DNA of 64,000 bases from Tellurirhabdus bombi (GTDB lineage: Bacteria > Bacteroidota > Bacteroidia > Cytophagales > Spirosomataceae), in NCBI RefSeq assembly GCF_021484805.1, contig NZ_CP090557.1:794501-858500 (forward strand), read 5' to 3'. The notes under the pieces were generated by a model. That model searched no databases, was not told the origin of the DNA, and was given only the letters and a program-made list of their open reading frames with translations. The position numbers and the translations under genes were made by a program. Positions 44,621 through 54,500 of the stretch are shown here, in pieces. Each line of letters begins with the position of its first letter. Within the stretch, counting starts at the first letter, position 1.

Positions 44621-45814
44621 CTATTTCAGGGCTTTCTGTCGCAGCAGCGCTTCCAGAAAATAATAATCCGCGTAGCTCAGCGGCACGTCCACTTCGCTGT
44701 TCGCCGGTTTGGACCCCGTGCTGTGCAGCAAAATAAAGCCTTTGTTCTGCCCCACCGGCGAGACGTAATTTGCGGCCAGATTCTTCATCACCTGATCGGC
44801 TTTGGCGCGGTAGTGTTTTCCGTTAGCGCTAAACGTGCTCAGTTCGTACAGCGCCGAAGCCATGACCGTGGCCGCCGACACGTCGCGTGGCTCGTTGGGA
44901 ATGCCCGGCGCGTCGTAATCGTAGTACGGAATGAGGTCTTTCGGCATCCGCGGATGATCCAGCATGTAGCGTGCAATCTTCTCGGCCTGTTCCAGAAAGG
45001 TCTTGTCTTTGGTTTCGCGGTAGCACATCGTGTAGCCATACAAGCCCCACGCCTGCCCCCGCGACCAGGCCGACTCGTGGCTGTAGCCCTGGTGCGTGTT
45101 CTTTTTCAGTACTTTGCCCGTTAAGGTGTCGTAATCAATGACATGATACGTGCTGTTGTCAGGGCGAAAATGGTTTTTCATGGTCGTTTTCGCGTGCGCT
45201 ACGGCCACTTTGTAAAAGGCCGAATCGCCGGTCAGACGCGTGGCCGCAAATAGCAATTCGAGGTTCATCATGTTGTCGATAATGACGGGGCACTGCCAAA
45301 CCTCCTTGTGGTGGTCCCACGAACGAATGATGCCCGCCGCTGGCTTGAACCGCTTGGTCAGCGTCTTGGCCGACTGGATAATCACATCGCGGTACGCCGG
45401 ATCTTTGGTCAGGCGGTAGCCGTTGCCGTAGCTGCAATAGATTTTAAAACCCATGTCGTGCGTTCCGGCGTTGTTTTTTTCGTTTTCGAGTTTTGCCGTA
45501 AACGCTCGGGCTTCTTCTTTCCATTTGTCCTTGCCCGTGTATTCGTACAGGTACCAAAGCTCACCAGGAAAGAAACCGCTCGTCCAGTCGCGGGCGGCCA
45601 CCAGTTGCAGCGCTCTCGTCGGACTCAGGGTTCGGGGCGAAACTAGCGGCGCTTTGGCGTTGGCCTGCGACACCGCCGGAATTTCTTTCAACATCACGTC
45701 CGTTTGCTGCTCAGCCAGCTTGAATAATTTATCGATCTGCGCCTTCTGACCAAAGCCCGCCATCGGACAAAAGCCAATCAACAGGCTAAGTACTGTCTTT
45801 TTTATCGTTCTCAT
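44621..45814 (-). CDS. Glycoside hydrolase family 88 unsaturated glucuronyl hydrolase
   Basis: GH88 enzymes remove the 4,5-unsaturated uronic acid left by polysaccharide lyases. From the ATG at 45814 the product has 397 residues, with a signal peptide (1-22) and an (alpha/alpha)6 barrel. Family features are DWTSGFFPGELWYLYE, WQCPVIIDNMMNLELL (catalytic-Asp region), and HESAWSRGQAWGLYGY. A longer open frame begins at 46024 but would put about 70 unrelated residues before the signal peptide and overlap the upstream gene. Last gene of the minus-strand polysaccharide operon, 23 bp after the alginate-lyase-family gene. Its presence implies that a lyase acts earlier in the pathway. Confidence 0.92.
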   Translation of the reverse strand: MRTIKKTVLSLLIGFCPMAGFGQKAQIDKLFKLAEQQTDVMLKEIPAVSQANAKAPLVSPRTLSPTRALQLVAARDWTSGFFPGELWYLYEYTGKDKWKEEARAFTAKLENEKNNAGTHDMGFKIYCSYGNGYRLTKDPAYRDVIIQSAKTLTKRFKPAAGIIRSWDHHKEVWQCPVIIDNMMNLELLFAATRLTGDSAFYKVAVAHAKTTMKNHFRPDNSTYHVIDYDTLTGKVLKKNTHQGYSHESAWSRGQAWGLYGYTMCYRETKDKTFLEQAEKIARYMLDHPRMPKDLIPYYDYDAPGIPNEPRDVSAATVMASALYELSTFSANGKHYRAKADQVMKNLAANYVSPVGQNKGFILLHSTGSKPANSEVDVPLSYADYYFLEALLRQKALK

Positions 45815-45837
45815 TTGTCTTGAATTATACCCAAAAT

Positions 45838-46998
45838 TTACAACCAGATCACCGGATTGCGGATTGGTAAATTGCGCAAAACTTCTTCTACCTGCGGATC
45901 GTGTTCCAGCTTTTCCCACGTTTTCAACCAACCTTTCTCGTCGAACTGCACCGCCCCTAACACCAGAAACGGCTGGGCAATGGGCCAATCGTTCCAGTAC
46001 ATCACATCCGGTTTGAGCGGCCACCGACTTTTGTCCGCTACGTAGGGATACAGGTAGTCAATACCCTTCCGAATGCTCCGACCATCGGCGGTTTGACAGG
46101 TCCATAAATTATCTTTTTTGTCCGATAAAATCTGGCAAATCATCACCATCGCGTCCAGATTAAAGAGCGAGTAACCATACGGCTTCGTCCGGCGGAGTTC
46201 CAGCGGGAAGCTCCCATTAGCGGCCATCTGGTTGGGTAGCAGCACCGTTTTGTAGCGATCCCGGCAGAAGGCCATCACCTGCTCGTTTCCCGTCAGTTTG
46301 GCAAACGAAGCGACCTGCATCACCCAGCAGGTGCCGTGGTTGTTTTTGGCCTCCATCTCGTCTTTTCCGTAGGGATGCGTGGTGAGCCAGGTTATGTAAT
46401 CGGAGAACCAGGATTTGATGGCCGCCACCTGCTTCGGATTGGCGCTTTTCGATTTCTCCATCACCATGAGCCCCTGCGCCACCTCCATCAGGTGAATCGT
46501 GTCGATGATGCCAATGCCGCGCCCGGTTGCCCGCCCTTTGATGGCCTGCGCGTAGAGCAACGACGGATTCATGCGCGTGTCGGGATTCACAAACCAGGCG
46601 TTCAGGTGCTGAAATGCCGCCCGCGTGTATTTCTCATCGCCCGTCAGTTTGTACGCCGAAGCCAGCGCCCCCACAATCCGGCTAAACCGAATCATGGCCT
46701 GTCGATGCGCCACAAAGTTGTCTGGATTGGTCATCCCGTCCCGCTGTACGTAAGGCGCTTGCGGATTGATTGAATCGGGCCACCAATAATCACCTTCGGA
46801 GAAAAAATCGTGCCTGGTTCCTGCGCTGCGGGGGCTGGTTTGGGCAGTCACGGTAACGGGCTGCTGCGCCAGCGCCCAGCTTGCCTCTTTTAAAACGTGC
46901 GTCCGAAGCGTTGCTTTCACCTGCTGCTGTAAATCAGGTGGTTGAAGAAAACAGAACCCCGTTGTAATCAGCCATATCCAGCCTAAAAACCATTTCAT
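45838..46998 (-). CDS. Alginate-lyase-superfamily polysaccharide lyase (PF05426 type)
   Basis: From the ATG at 46998 the product has 386 residues: a signal/anchor segment (1-17) and an (alpha/alpha) toroid. Diagnostic parts are FFSEGDYWWPDS near residue 64, NAWFVNPDTRMNPSLLYAQA near 135, and EAKNNHGTCWVMQ, where the Asn-Asn-His corresponds to the catalytic His region of the family. Such lyases cleave uronic-acid-containing chains by beta-elimination (alginate in PL5, glucuronan in PL38); which one applies cannot be read here. The downstream GH88 would process its products. It starts 11 bp after the GH31 gene; a longer frame from 47091 would overlap that gene. Confidence 0.82.
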   Translation of the reverse strand: MKWFLGWIWLITTGFCFLQPPDLQQQVKATLRTHVLKEASWALAQQPVTVTAQTSPRSAGTRHDFFSEGDYWWPDSINPQAPYVQRDGMTNPDNFVAHRQAMIRFSRIVGALASAYKLTGDEKYTRAAFQHLNAWFVNPDTRMNPSLLYAQAIKGRATGRGIGIIDTIHLMEVAQGLMVMEKSKSANPKQVAAIKSWFSDYITWLTTHPYGKDEMEAKNNHGTCWVMQVASFAKLTGNEQVMAFCRDRYKTVLLPNQMAANGSFPLELRRTKPYGYSLFNLDAMVMICQILSDKKDNLWTCQTADGRSIRKGIDYLYPYVADKSRWPLKPDVMYWNDWPIAQPFLVLGAVQFDEKGWLKTWEKLEHDPQVEEVLRNLPIRNPVIWL

Positions 46999-47009
46999 AC
47001 GTGTGTGTT

Positions 47010-49169
47010 TTATTGAGTCATAAATGTCCATGTCACTTTCCCCACTGTGTTGGGCTTGCCTTTTTCGGCGGCGGAAATGGAGCCTTTCCACGGGCCGGAT
47101 TTCTGCCGTTCGACCTTGAGTACGCGCCAGCTATACTGGCCTTTTTCGTAATCAAACGTTTCGCCGTCATCGTCATAAAGGCGGTATTCTGCGGGTTTCT
47201 CCCCGTAATGCCGGATTTCCAGATCTACTTTCTGCCCAGGCTTAGGCGCGTGCAGCAGCGGGGGCATTATCGGAATAATCCCGCCATCCTTTACAAAAAC
47301 CGGAATCTTGTCCAGACCCGGCGTTACAGTGATGACCTCGCCATTGCCCACGTATTTTCCGGTGTAAAAATCATACCATTTGCCTTTGGGTAAGATCACC
47401 TTGCGCGATTTCTGACCCGTAAAGACAGGGGCTACCAGCAGGTATTCGCCCGCCATGTACTGATCTTTCACTTCTTTGCTTACCGCCTCGACATAAGGAT
47501 TTTCTTCCAAACTAGCCGTCACCACTTCCTTGCGCACTTCCGCCCGAAAACCGTCTTCCAGGTTCATCGCCCGAAACGGCGGTGTGCCTTCGAAATGGTA
47601 TTTCGCAAATTCGGAGTACCAGTACGGCATCATCCGCATTCGTAGCTGGGCAATGGTTTTCACCTCTTCGGCTACCTCGGGGAACGACCACGGTTTGGTA
47701 CCGCTAGACCAGGCGTTGATCATCGCCATGGGTGAAAAACAAACCGACTGAAACCGCCGCAACCATTCTTCACCCGTCTTGGAAGCCCGCACTTCCGGCG
47801 TCCAGAGTGTACCCGAAAAGCCGCTGTTAATCAAGGCCGTAATAAAATCTTCGTGGCTGTAATAGTCGTTATAAATGACATACGGCAGAGAAACGCCCCC
47901 GGCATTGGAAGCCCGCACCAGACCATACGTTCGCTGGTTTCGTTTTCGGAACAGATCGGCGCTTTGCTTTTGCACCAGTAGGCCGTATGTCTGCCGCATC
48001 TGCTCGGCGCTTAGGCCCGAAGGAAAGGTAGCAACGTCCGGCCAGAGGTACGTATCGTAGCCATCTACCTCGTCAATTTTGTAGCCACTAACCCCAATGC
48101 GCAGGTGTTCGTCCTCAAATTTTTTCCAGTAAATCGCCTTTGCTTCCGGTAGGGTCAGGTCGGGAACGGCCCCCACCCAGACAGTATGCGAACCCGTGTA
48201 CGGCGCGATTTGGGGATACAGCGGCGCTTCTGGCGATACGTAGGGATTAGTCCAAAGATTGATGCGCACGCCTTTCTGAAGCATGTCTTTCACAAAACCC
48301 GCCGGATCGGGGAAACGGTCTTTGGCCCATTCGAAGGTGCAGGGATACGATTTAGTCTGCCAACCTGGCTCTAAACCAATGAAATCCAGTGGGTATTGCT
48401 TCGCTTCAAACTCCGCCGCTTCGTTTCGAACCTCATCCGCCGAATACAGCCGGTGCACCCGTTGCGTAAACCCCAGCCCCCAGCGCGGCGGCAGGCATCC
48501 ACCGCCATTAAACAGGTTGAAGCGCCGCACGGCATCCATTGGCTTCGGCCCCGCAAAGACGTAAACGTCAGCGCCTTCCGCCGGAACCAGCATTTCCACC
48601 GCGTCGGAATACGGGCGGGCACTCCAGTCTTTGTCGGTGTTTCGGTTCTGGACTTTGGGCGGATGTTTGCTGTCTTTCCGCACCGCCGACCCAGCGTACA
48701 CGTCGATGTATCGGGCCGCATTAACAAACACGCCGTACCCGTTTGACGAGACGTAAAAAGGCGTTGGCGCATGGGTCCGACCATTGTCTTTTCCGCCGTA
48801 ATGATCGACGTGCAGTTTCAGAATCTTCCCCCGCTGGTGCACCGTCTGAAAATTCAGGCCGAAGCCGTATAACTGTTCGCCCTGTTCCAGCGGAAAACGC
48901 AGGTAGGTTTTGTTATTTTCCACCCAAACCGCAATTTCCCCTTTCGGTAGCGGAAACCCCGCCGGTTTTTCCAGCCGCCCCAACGCTTCCTGATTGGGCT
49001 GCGCACCGGATGCCGTCAGCAGATTGTACGCTTCTGGTTTGCCTACTGAGAGTTTCCAGACGCCGGGGGCAACTTCAGCCCAATCGTCTGTTTGCGCCCA
49101 GCCATCAGAAACGAGAATTAACAGACATATCGTCAGCAGAAACGGGGTTTTAAGTAACTGAGCTTTCAT
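47010..49169 (-). CDS. Glycoside hydrolase family 31 alpha-glycosidase
   Basis: The 719-residue enzyme has a signal peptide (1-25, ending in GWAQ), an N-terminal beta-sandwich, a (beta/alpha)8 catalytic barrel and C-terminal beta domains. The nucleophile region reads SGYKIDEVDGYD (Asp near residue 354). Other family segments are FIGLEPGWQTKSYPC and SGFSGTLWTPEVR, and the late part PGLDKIPVFVKDGGIIPIMP is a common GH31 feature. It removes an alpha-linked sugar (glucose, xylose or galactose are all possible) from the oligosaccharide. Co-transcribed with GH95 (11 bp upstream) and the lyase (11 bp downstream). Confidence 0.9.
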   Translation of the reverse strand: MKAQLLKTPFLLTICLLILVSDGWAQTDDWAEVAPGVWKLSVGKPEAYNLLTASGAQPNQEALGRLEKPAGFPLPKGEIAVWVENNKTYLRFPLEQGEQLYGFGLNFQTVHQRGKILKLHVDHYGGKDNGRTHAPTPFYVSSNGYGVFVNAARYIDVYAGSAVRKDSKHPPKVQNRNTDKDWSARPYSDAVEMLVPAEGADVYVFAGPKPMDAVRRFNLFNGGGCLPPRWGLGFTQRVHRLYSADEVRNEAAEFEAKQYPLDFIGLEPGWQTKSYPCTFEWAKDRFPDPAGFVKDMLQKGVRINLWTNPYVSPEAPLYPQIAPYTGSHTVWVGAVPDLTLPEAKAIYWKKFEDEHLRIGVSGYKIDEVDGYDTYLWPDVATFPSGLSAEQMRQTYGLLVQKQSADLFRKRNQRTYGLVRASNAGGVSLPYVIYNDYYSHEDFITALINSGFSGTLWTPEVRASKTGEEWLRRFQSVCFSPMAMINAWSSGTKPWSFPEVAEEVKTIAQLRMRMMPYWYSEFAKYHFEGTPPFRAMNLEDGFRAEVRKEVVTASLEENPYVEAVSKEVKDQYMAGEYLLVAPVFTGQKSRKVILPKGKWYDFYTGKYVGNGEVITVTPGLDKIPVFVKDGGIIPIMPPLLHAPKPGQKVDLEIRHYGEKPAEYRLYDDDGETFDYEKGQYSWRVLKVERQKSGPWKGSISAAEKGKPNTVGKVTWTFMTQ

Positions 49170-49180
49170 GATTTTCTAGG

Positions 49181-51784
49181 CTATTGCGGAACCAGTGTGT
49201 ACTTTTTTCCTTTTTCGGTCATCAGGTCCATTACGTAGCCCTGCGTTAGGGGCACGTCAACGAGCTTTGCGGTTTCGTTTCGCTCGAAGGGCGGAGCTTC
49301 TGGTTCGCGGGTCAGTGCGTTGGGATTGTCTCCGCTGGCGGGTTTGGCGTTTCCTTCCAGCACTTTCACCGGCGTTTTCGTGCGGATTCGGCACAGACCA
49401 CCCTGATTGGCTAGAATTGTGGCCTCGGTCAGTCGGCCTTTTTCCCAATGCATCGCCACCTCGAAAGCTCCCCGCGCTTTAATGCCGCGAATCGCGCCGT
49501 TGGCCCAGCTATCGGGCAAAGCGGGTAACAGGCTGATTTCGCCCGCGTGACTTTGCAGCAGCATTTCGGTCATTCCGGCGGTCCCGCCAAAGTTTCCGTC
49601 GATCTGGAAAGGCGGGTGCGCATCGAACAGATTGGGGTAGGTTCCGCCGCCAGTTGTTGTCGAGACAGCGGTGATGTCCGCTCCTTTTTTCGCGGTTTTG
49701 GGACCGACGTATTTCAGTCCATCGAGCAGAATTTTATATGCGTGATTGCCATCTTCCAGCCGCGCCCACCAGTTGATTTTCCACGCCATCGACCAGCCCG
49801 TGCTTACGTCGCCCCGGTGAATCATGGATTGCTTCGCGGCGGCGGCCAGCTCCGGCGTTAAACGCGGACTGATCTGATGGCCAGGGTGTAAGCCAAATAA
49901 ATGCGATAGGTGACGATGCGCGTCTTTCGGATCATCATAATCCTTAAACCACTCCTGAAGCTGCCCAAACTGCCCAATGTGGTAAGGATACAGCCGCGCT
50001 TTGGTCTCCTGTAATAAGGTCAGAAAACGGGTATCGGTTTCGAGAATGGTCGCGGCTTCGATGCAGTTGTTGAACAACTCCCGGATGATCGCCATGTCCA
50101 TCGTGGTTGCCATACTGACCTGGTATTCTTTGCCCGCCACTTTCATGGTGTTTTCCGGCGATGTGGACGGGTTGGTCACCAGATTGCCCTTTCCGTCCTC
50201 AACCAGCCAGCTCAGCATAAACTGGGCGGCCCCTTTCAGGAGCGGGTAGGCTTTTTCGCGCAGGAACGTTTTGTTGCCCGTAAACCGGTAATGTTCCCAG
50301 AGGGGCGTGCTCAACCACGCCCCCGCCATCGGCCAGCACGACCAGCGCGACTGGCTGCGTGGGTCCCACTCGTAGCCACCCGGCGGCGAGGTTTTCGCCC
50401 AGACATCCGAGTTGTGATGCACGCACCAGCCTTCGTTGATGCCGTAATTTACTTTGGCGGTTTCGGCCCCGTTGATGGCCAGATTACCAATAAAATTCAA
50501 GAGTGGCTGGTGACATTCTGACAGATTGGTGTTCTCGGCCAGCCAGTAGTTCATTTCGGTATTGATGTTGGTCGTGTAGTTGCTGCCCCAGGGTGGCTGA
50601 ACGTGGTCGTTCCAGATGCCTTGCAGATTGGCCGGAATGGCCGCTTTCCCCGTCGAATCGGGTCGCGAACTGGCGATGAGCAGGTAACGTCCAAATTGAT
50701 AATACAGCGTCTGAAGCTGGTTGTCAGGCTTTCCGGCTTCCTGCCGAATCAAACGCTCGTCGGTGGGCAGCTCCGTTAGTTCTGTGTCGCCATCCAGCGT
50801 AAAATTGACCCGATTGAACAGCGTCTGATGGCTGGCGATGTGAGCTGTTTTTAGCTGGGCGTATGATTTGGTCAAGACCCGTTGCAGGTTCGCTTTTGCT
50901 TCGAGCGAAGGATTTTTGCCCGCCAGCCCCGGCGATTGGTTGAAGCCGTTAAAGCTAGTTGCTTCGGTCAGGTACAACGTCACAGCGTTTGCGTTACTGA
51001 CCACCAGTTCGTCATTCACGGCCTTTACCGTACCGCCTTCGGTTTTGACGTGCAGCCGAATTTCGAAGTTCATGCCCTCCCCCTGCGGACTGTCAGCGTA
51101 CACCACCTGCTGCGGCTCCGACGGTCGATTGGCCACAAACTTAGGCGCTTTTCCACTTAAAATTAACTCATTTCCAGCCGGTTGAGCTGTAAATCGCAGC
51201 TTGCTACTCAGCCGGGCATTGAAGTTGATCGCCGCTTTTTTACTGGCCGTCAGGCGCACCACCATAACCCGATCCGGGTGGCTGATGAAGCTTTCGCGCT
51301 GGTAGGTCACCTTGCCGAGGGTGTACCGTACGGTAGCAACGGCGGTGGACAAATCCAGGTCGCGGTAATACTGAGTTGTGGTGGAATCGTTGCCCGGAAA
51401 GTCCAGCGTCAAGTCGCCCAGCGGCAGGTAACGCGCGGAATACGGTCCCTGCATTTTCTTCCACAAATCAGAGGCTTTGTTATAATCTCCGGCAAAAACC
51501 GCTTGCCGAATCTGCGGCAGAATGTCCGGCCCGGCCGGGTTGTTACCGGGGTCGGGGTACCCTGACCACAACGTATTGTCATTGAGCTGATAGCGCTCCC
51601 GCTTTACCCGACCGAACACCATTGCACCCGTTTTGCCATTGCCAAGCGGCAGGGCTTCTTCCCAGATACTGGCAGGCTGCTTATACCATAACTTCAGGTC
51701 TGCGCTCTGGTCAGGCTTCTGTGCAAAAACGCCCGTAAACAGTGGAATACTTAGCGCAATACACCAACACAAAAGACATTTCAT
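49181..51784 (-). CDS. Glycoside hydrolase family 95 (alpha-L-fucosidase / alpha-L-galactosidase type)
   Basis: The 867-residue enzyme has a signal peptide (MKCLLCWCIALSIPLF...), the GH95 N-terminal beta domain (LWYKQPASIWEEALPLGNGKTGAMVFG), and an (alpha/alpha)6 barrel. NYTTNINTEMNYWLAEN carries the two Asn of the active site, and LFGLHPGHQISP and NLFDAHPPFQIDGNFGGTAG carry conserved acidic and His residues. GH95 releases alpha-1,2-L-fucose or L-galactose by inversion. An upstream TTG/ATG frame to 51817 adds eleven residues before the signal peptide and is less likely. In the operon it lies between the beta-helix and GH31 genes. Confidence 0.92.
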   Translation of the reverse strand: MKCLLCWCIALSIPLFTGVFAQKPDQSADLKLWYKQPASIWEEALPLGNGKTGAMVFGRVKRERYQLNDNTLWSGYPDPGNNPAGPDILPQIRQAVFAGDYNKASDLWKKMQGPYSARYLPLGDLTLDFPGNDSTTTQYYRDLDLSTAVATVRYTLGKVTYQRESFISHPDRVMVVRLTASKKAAINFNARLSSKLRFTAQPAGNELILSGKAPKFVANRPSEPQQVVYADSPQGEGMNFEIRLHVKTEGGTVKAVNDELVVSNANAVTLYLTEATSFNGFNQSPGLAGKNPSLEAKANLQRVLTKSYAQLKTAHIASHQTLFNRVNFTLDGDTELTELPTDERLIRQEAGKPDNQLQTLYYQFGRYLLIASSRPDSTGKAAIPANLQGIWNDHVQPPWGSNYTTNINTEMNYWLAENTNLSECHQPLLNFIGNLAINGAETAKVNYGINEGWCVHHNSDVWAKTSPPGGYEWDPRSQSRWSCWPMAGAWLSTPLWEHYRFTGNKTFLREKAYPLLKGAAQFMLSWLVEDGKGNLVTNPSTSPENTMKVAGKEYQVSMATTMDMAIIRELFNNCIEAATILETDTRFLTLLQETKARLYPYHIGQFGQLQEWFKDYDDPKDAHRHLSHLFGLHPGHQISPRLTPELAAAAKQSMIHRGDVSTGWSMAWKINWWARLEDGNHAYKILLDGLKYVGPKTAKKGADITAVSTTTGGGTYPNLFDAHPPFQIDGNFGGTAGMTEMLLQSHAGEISLLPALPDSWANGAIRGIKARGAFEVAMHWEKGRLTEATILANQGGLCRIRTKTPVKVLEGNAKPASGDNPNALTREPEAPPFERNETAKLVDVPLTQGYVMDLMTEKGKKYTLVPQ

Positions 51785-51823
51785 CAACCAACTATTTATC
51801 CGTAAAAAAAGCAACAAATAAGG

Positions 51824-53419
51824 CTATTTCATGGCCGTTAGGACTGTTTGCTGCTCACTGGTAATATGGTTCGCCTGCTGGGCTAAGCGGTTCCAGAGCT
51901 GGCCCGACCGCTGTTCCTCCGTGGTAATGTTCAGAACGGCCTGCTGCCCCAGTCGGTCCTGTAGCTGTTGCAGATACAGGCTGCGGGGCGTGACCGATTT
52001 ACCCCAACTTTCCCAGAAGCCACCGCCTTGCTGAATTTTTCCAACGCAACCGATCGCCCAGTTTTTAGCACCTAGCGGACTTTCCACCTTAAATTCGCTT
52101 TTGACCGACTCGCAATTCCAGAACAACGTCTGCGCCCCTGCCCAACCGTGGCCGCTCCCCATCGCCTTGCGGTTCTGCACCCGAATTTGACCACCACGAA
52201 TGTTATCGAACAGCACGCCGGTTGTCCAGCGGTGGTGGGGGCCAATGTCGCTAAACGTGTTTTCGGCTACACAATCGAGGAAAACGTTCGGGCCGGGCAC
52301 GCGCGAACCCGTTACGTAATCGTGGCGACCGCCCCAGGCCGCGCACCGCTGGAAGAGGTTCCCGACGCTGGCACCGGCCAGATTAAACGAATATTTCCGG
52401 CCACCCGTCGTGATGGATTTTGGGTCAATCATGGCGCAGTCTTCCACGGTGTTGAATACCGATCCCTCCTGAATAAAGACGCAGCCCATGCCGAAATACT
52501 TGGCAACCACGCCTTTAACCCAGCAGTTTTCGGCACCCCGCAACGTCACGGCATTCCAGCCGTGTTTTTCGTCCTGATCATCAGCAAATTGGGATTCGAT
52601 CCGCAAATTTTCAACGCCGCACTGCGCTAAGCGCTCCGGAACGCTGATCTTCGCCACCTCACCCCCGCCCCACTTGTTGTCAATGGCATCCACCAACGGC
52701 ATATCAACCGTCAACTGCCGCCCCGCTACGGCTTGCACGGTACGTTCATAACCGATTCGATAATCGTCGGCTTTCCAGCCATACTGACGCATTGCCAGTG
52801 CCTCAATCCAGGCGTCGTTCGGCGTTCGCTGAATCACAATTCGGTCGCCCGGTTTGACAGCCAAACCTTCGGCTATTTCTACTGTGCGAGTGCCGCTTGG
52901 CACATAAGCGCTTGTGATTCGAACACCCGTTTTTGGCAACGTTAACTTGCCTGCTTTACCAACTAATTTAATTAAATCGTGTTGCTGTTTCTGGGTCGCA
53001 ATCAGAACTGTGCCGGTAGTACCGTTGCCTTCACCCCGCAGCACAACGCCGCTGACGTTGATCGTTAATGAGCCTTCTACCGGATAGACGCCCGCCTTAA
53101 GCAGAACCGCTCCGCGCATTCCGTTTTTGTCGGCAGGCAGCGCCGAAACCTGGTCGATTGCCGCTTGGATGAGCGCCCGGCAATCGCCTTTGGCGGGGCT
53201 GATCGTCGCCTTAACCGCTACCTGAGGCAGGGCAACGCCGCCGCCGTTGTAGCCCGCAAATGAAAAATCCGGTATCTGGTTGACCGCTTCGGTCTGCCCT
53301 TCGTTGGCGTAGGGCTGGTACGCCAGTTTTCCGTTTTTGAGGTATACCAAACTAGCTTCTCCCCCCGGCAGGCTGAACAGCAACCAGGGGAGAAATAAGG
53401 CTGTAATGAGCTTTATCAT
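51824..53419 (-). CDS. Exported right-handed beta-helix protein (putative polysaccharide-active)
   Basis: The 531-residue product has a signal peptide and a pectate-lyase-3-like opening: DFSFAGYNGGGVALPQ, CRALIQAAIDQVSALP, GAVLLKAGVYPVEGSLTI, SGVVLRGEGNGTTGTVL. Parallel beta-helix rungs follow (residues about 95-430). Conserved polar clusters near the middle, such as DQDEKHGWNAVTL and CAAWGGRHDYVTGSR, could form an active groove. No exact PL or GH family is recognised, so it may be a new lyase or glycosidase or a binding protein. Gap to the upstream lipoprotein is 5 bp, implying translational coupling. Confidence 0.75.
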   Translation of the reverse strand: MIKLITALFLPWLLFSLPGGEASLVYLKNGKLAYQPYANEGQTEAVNQIPDFSFAGYNGGGVALPQVAVKATISPAKGDCRALIQAAIDQVSALPADKNGMRGAVLLKAGVYPVEGSLTINVSGVVLRGEGNGTTGTVLIATQKQQHDLIKLVGKAGKLTLPKTGVRITSAYVPSGTRTVEIAEGLAVKPGDRIVIQRTPNDAWIEALAMRQYGWKADDYRIGYERTVQAVAGRQLTVDMPLVDAIDNKWGGGEVAKISVPERLAQCGVENLRIESQFADDQDEKHGWNAVTLRGAENCWVKGVVAKYFGMGCVFIQEGSVFNTVEDCAMIDPKSITTGGRKYSFNLAGASVGNLFQRCAAWGGRHDYVTGSRVPGPNVFLDCVAENTFSDIGPHHRWTTGVLFDNIRGGQIRVQNRKAMGSGHGWAGAQTLFWNCESVKSEFKVESPLGAKNWAIGCVGKIQQGGGFWESWGKSVTPRSLYLQQLQDRLGQQAVLNITTEEQRSGQLWNRLAQQANHITSEQQTVLTAMK

Positions 53420-53424
53420 GCGGC

Positions 53425-54471
53425 TTATTTATAAATCGTTCCGTCGTTGGACGTGTAGGCGTCGTCCAGGTAAATCAGGGGTGTTGTTTGGCCCGAACTC
53501 GCGCCTACATAATTGATCCGCCACTGATTCACAAAAATATCGTCCTTGCTTTTATTGGTTGCCCGCCACTGAATGAGCGCATCGGAATTGATGATTTCTT
53601 CGCCGCCGACGTAGACGTAAATCCGGTAATCAGGCCCGATCGTCATCGCTACTTTTTTGTTCTGATTCTGGGCGAACGTCAGCGCCGGATGATTCACCGT
53701 AACCAGAAAAGGCGTCGCCACGCTGTTTGTGGCATTGCGCTGCTGGAAGCGGAACAAACCGTTATAGGGTTTGCCATCCGTACCGACAGGCAAACCGCTT
53801 GTTTTTCCCGCCGGATACCATTCAAACCGGACGTTGTCAATAAATAGATTATCCTGCCGACGCGGGTCGCGGTTCAAGGTCCACTCGTAATAAAGCGTGT
53901 TTTCGGCCACTGCGGTTCCTACCCGAATGGCATCTTTCGGAAAGTTGGAAATCCAACCGACCTGCGCTACGCTACTGACCGGAACCTTCAATTCGACATC
54001 GGCAAAAGCGCGTTGGACGTATCCCCGCGTGGCCGTTGTGGAGTTGACGCGCGGCTCTAAATGGCCGTTTTTGATGGTGGCGGAGCTGCCGTTGGTGGTG
54101 AATGTATGCGACGTTTTTTCGAACTTCTCGAAGTAATACGACGATACCCACATTTCATGCACCCGCGACTCTTTTTTGCCGTTGACGTTCACCTCGCAAG
54201 TGATGTTGTAGCGCCCGGCCTTGCGGGGGGCCTCCCACGTATTTTCGTCCAGGCCCTGCGGCTGGGTCAGGCGGCCACCGTCGCAGGCCCACTGGTAGCG
54301 TGCTGCCGGTAGGTCATCCGTTTTAACGGCCATCCAGACTTTTACTTTCTGTCCGAAAAAAAACTCGTCGCCCATCGCGCTCAACGAATCGATTTCGACG
54401 AGCGCAGGCTCCTGACAGCCGGTGAAAAACAGTCCTGTCGTTAGTATTGCTAGTATTTTTAGAGGTTTCAT
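53425..54471 (-). CDS. Surface glycan-binding lipoprotein candidate
   Basis: The 348-residue lipoprotein has a lipobox (LFFTGC, Cys19). An Ig/PKD-like domain follows (about 25-112, including YQWACDGGRLTQP and GRYNITCEVNVNG), then a jelly-roll-like C-terminal domain (about 115-348) with YYEWTLNRDPRRQDNLFIDNVRFEW. It occupies the position after SusD where SusE-like surface glycan-binding proteins are found. No enzyme motif is visible. It is expected on the cell surface with SusC/SusD. Function is inferred from location and fold type. Confidence 0.68.
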   Translation of the reverse strand: MKPLKILAILTTGLFFTGCQEPALVEIDSLSAMGDEFFFGQKVKVWMAVKTDDLPAARYQWACDGGRLTQPQGLDENTWEAPRKAGRYNITCEVNVNGKKESRVHEMWVSSYYFEKFEKTSHTFTTNGSSATIKNGHLEPRVNSTTATRGYVQRAFADVELKVPVSSVAQVGWISNFPKDAIRVGTAVAENTLYYEWTLNRDPRRQDNLFIDNVRFEWYPAGKTSGLPVGTDGKPYNGLFRFQQRNATNSVATPFLVTVNHPALTFAQNQNKKVAMTIGPDYRIYVYVGGEEIINSDALIQWRATNKSKDDIFVNQWRINYVGASSGQTTPLIYLDDAYTSNDGTIYK

Positions 54472-54500
54472 ACCGAAAATTGCCGATTACCTAAATGAGA

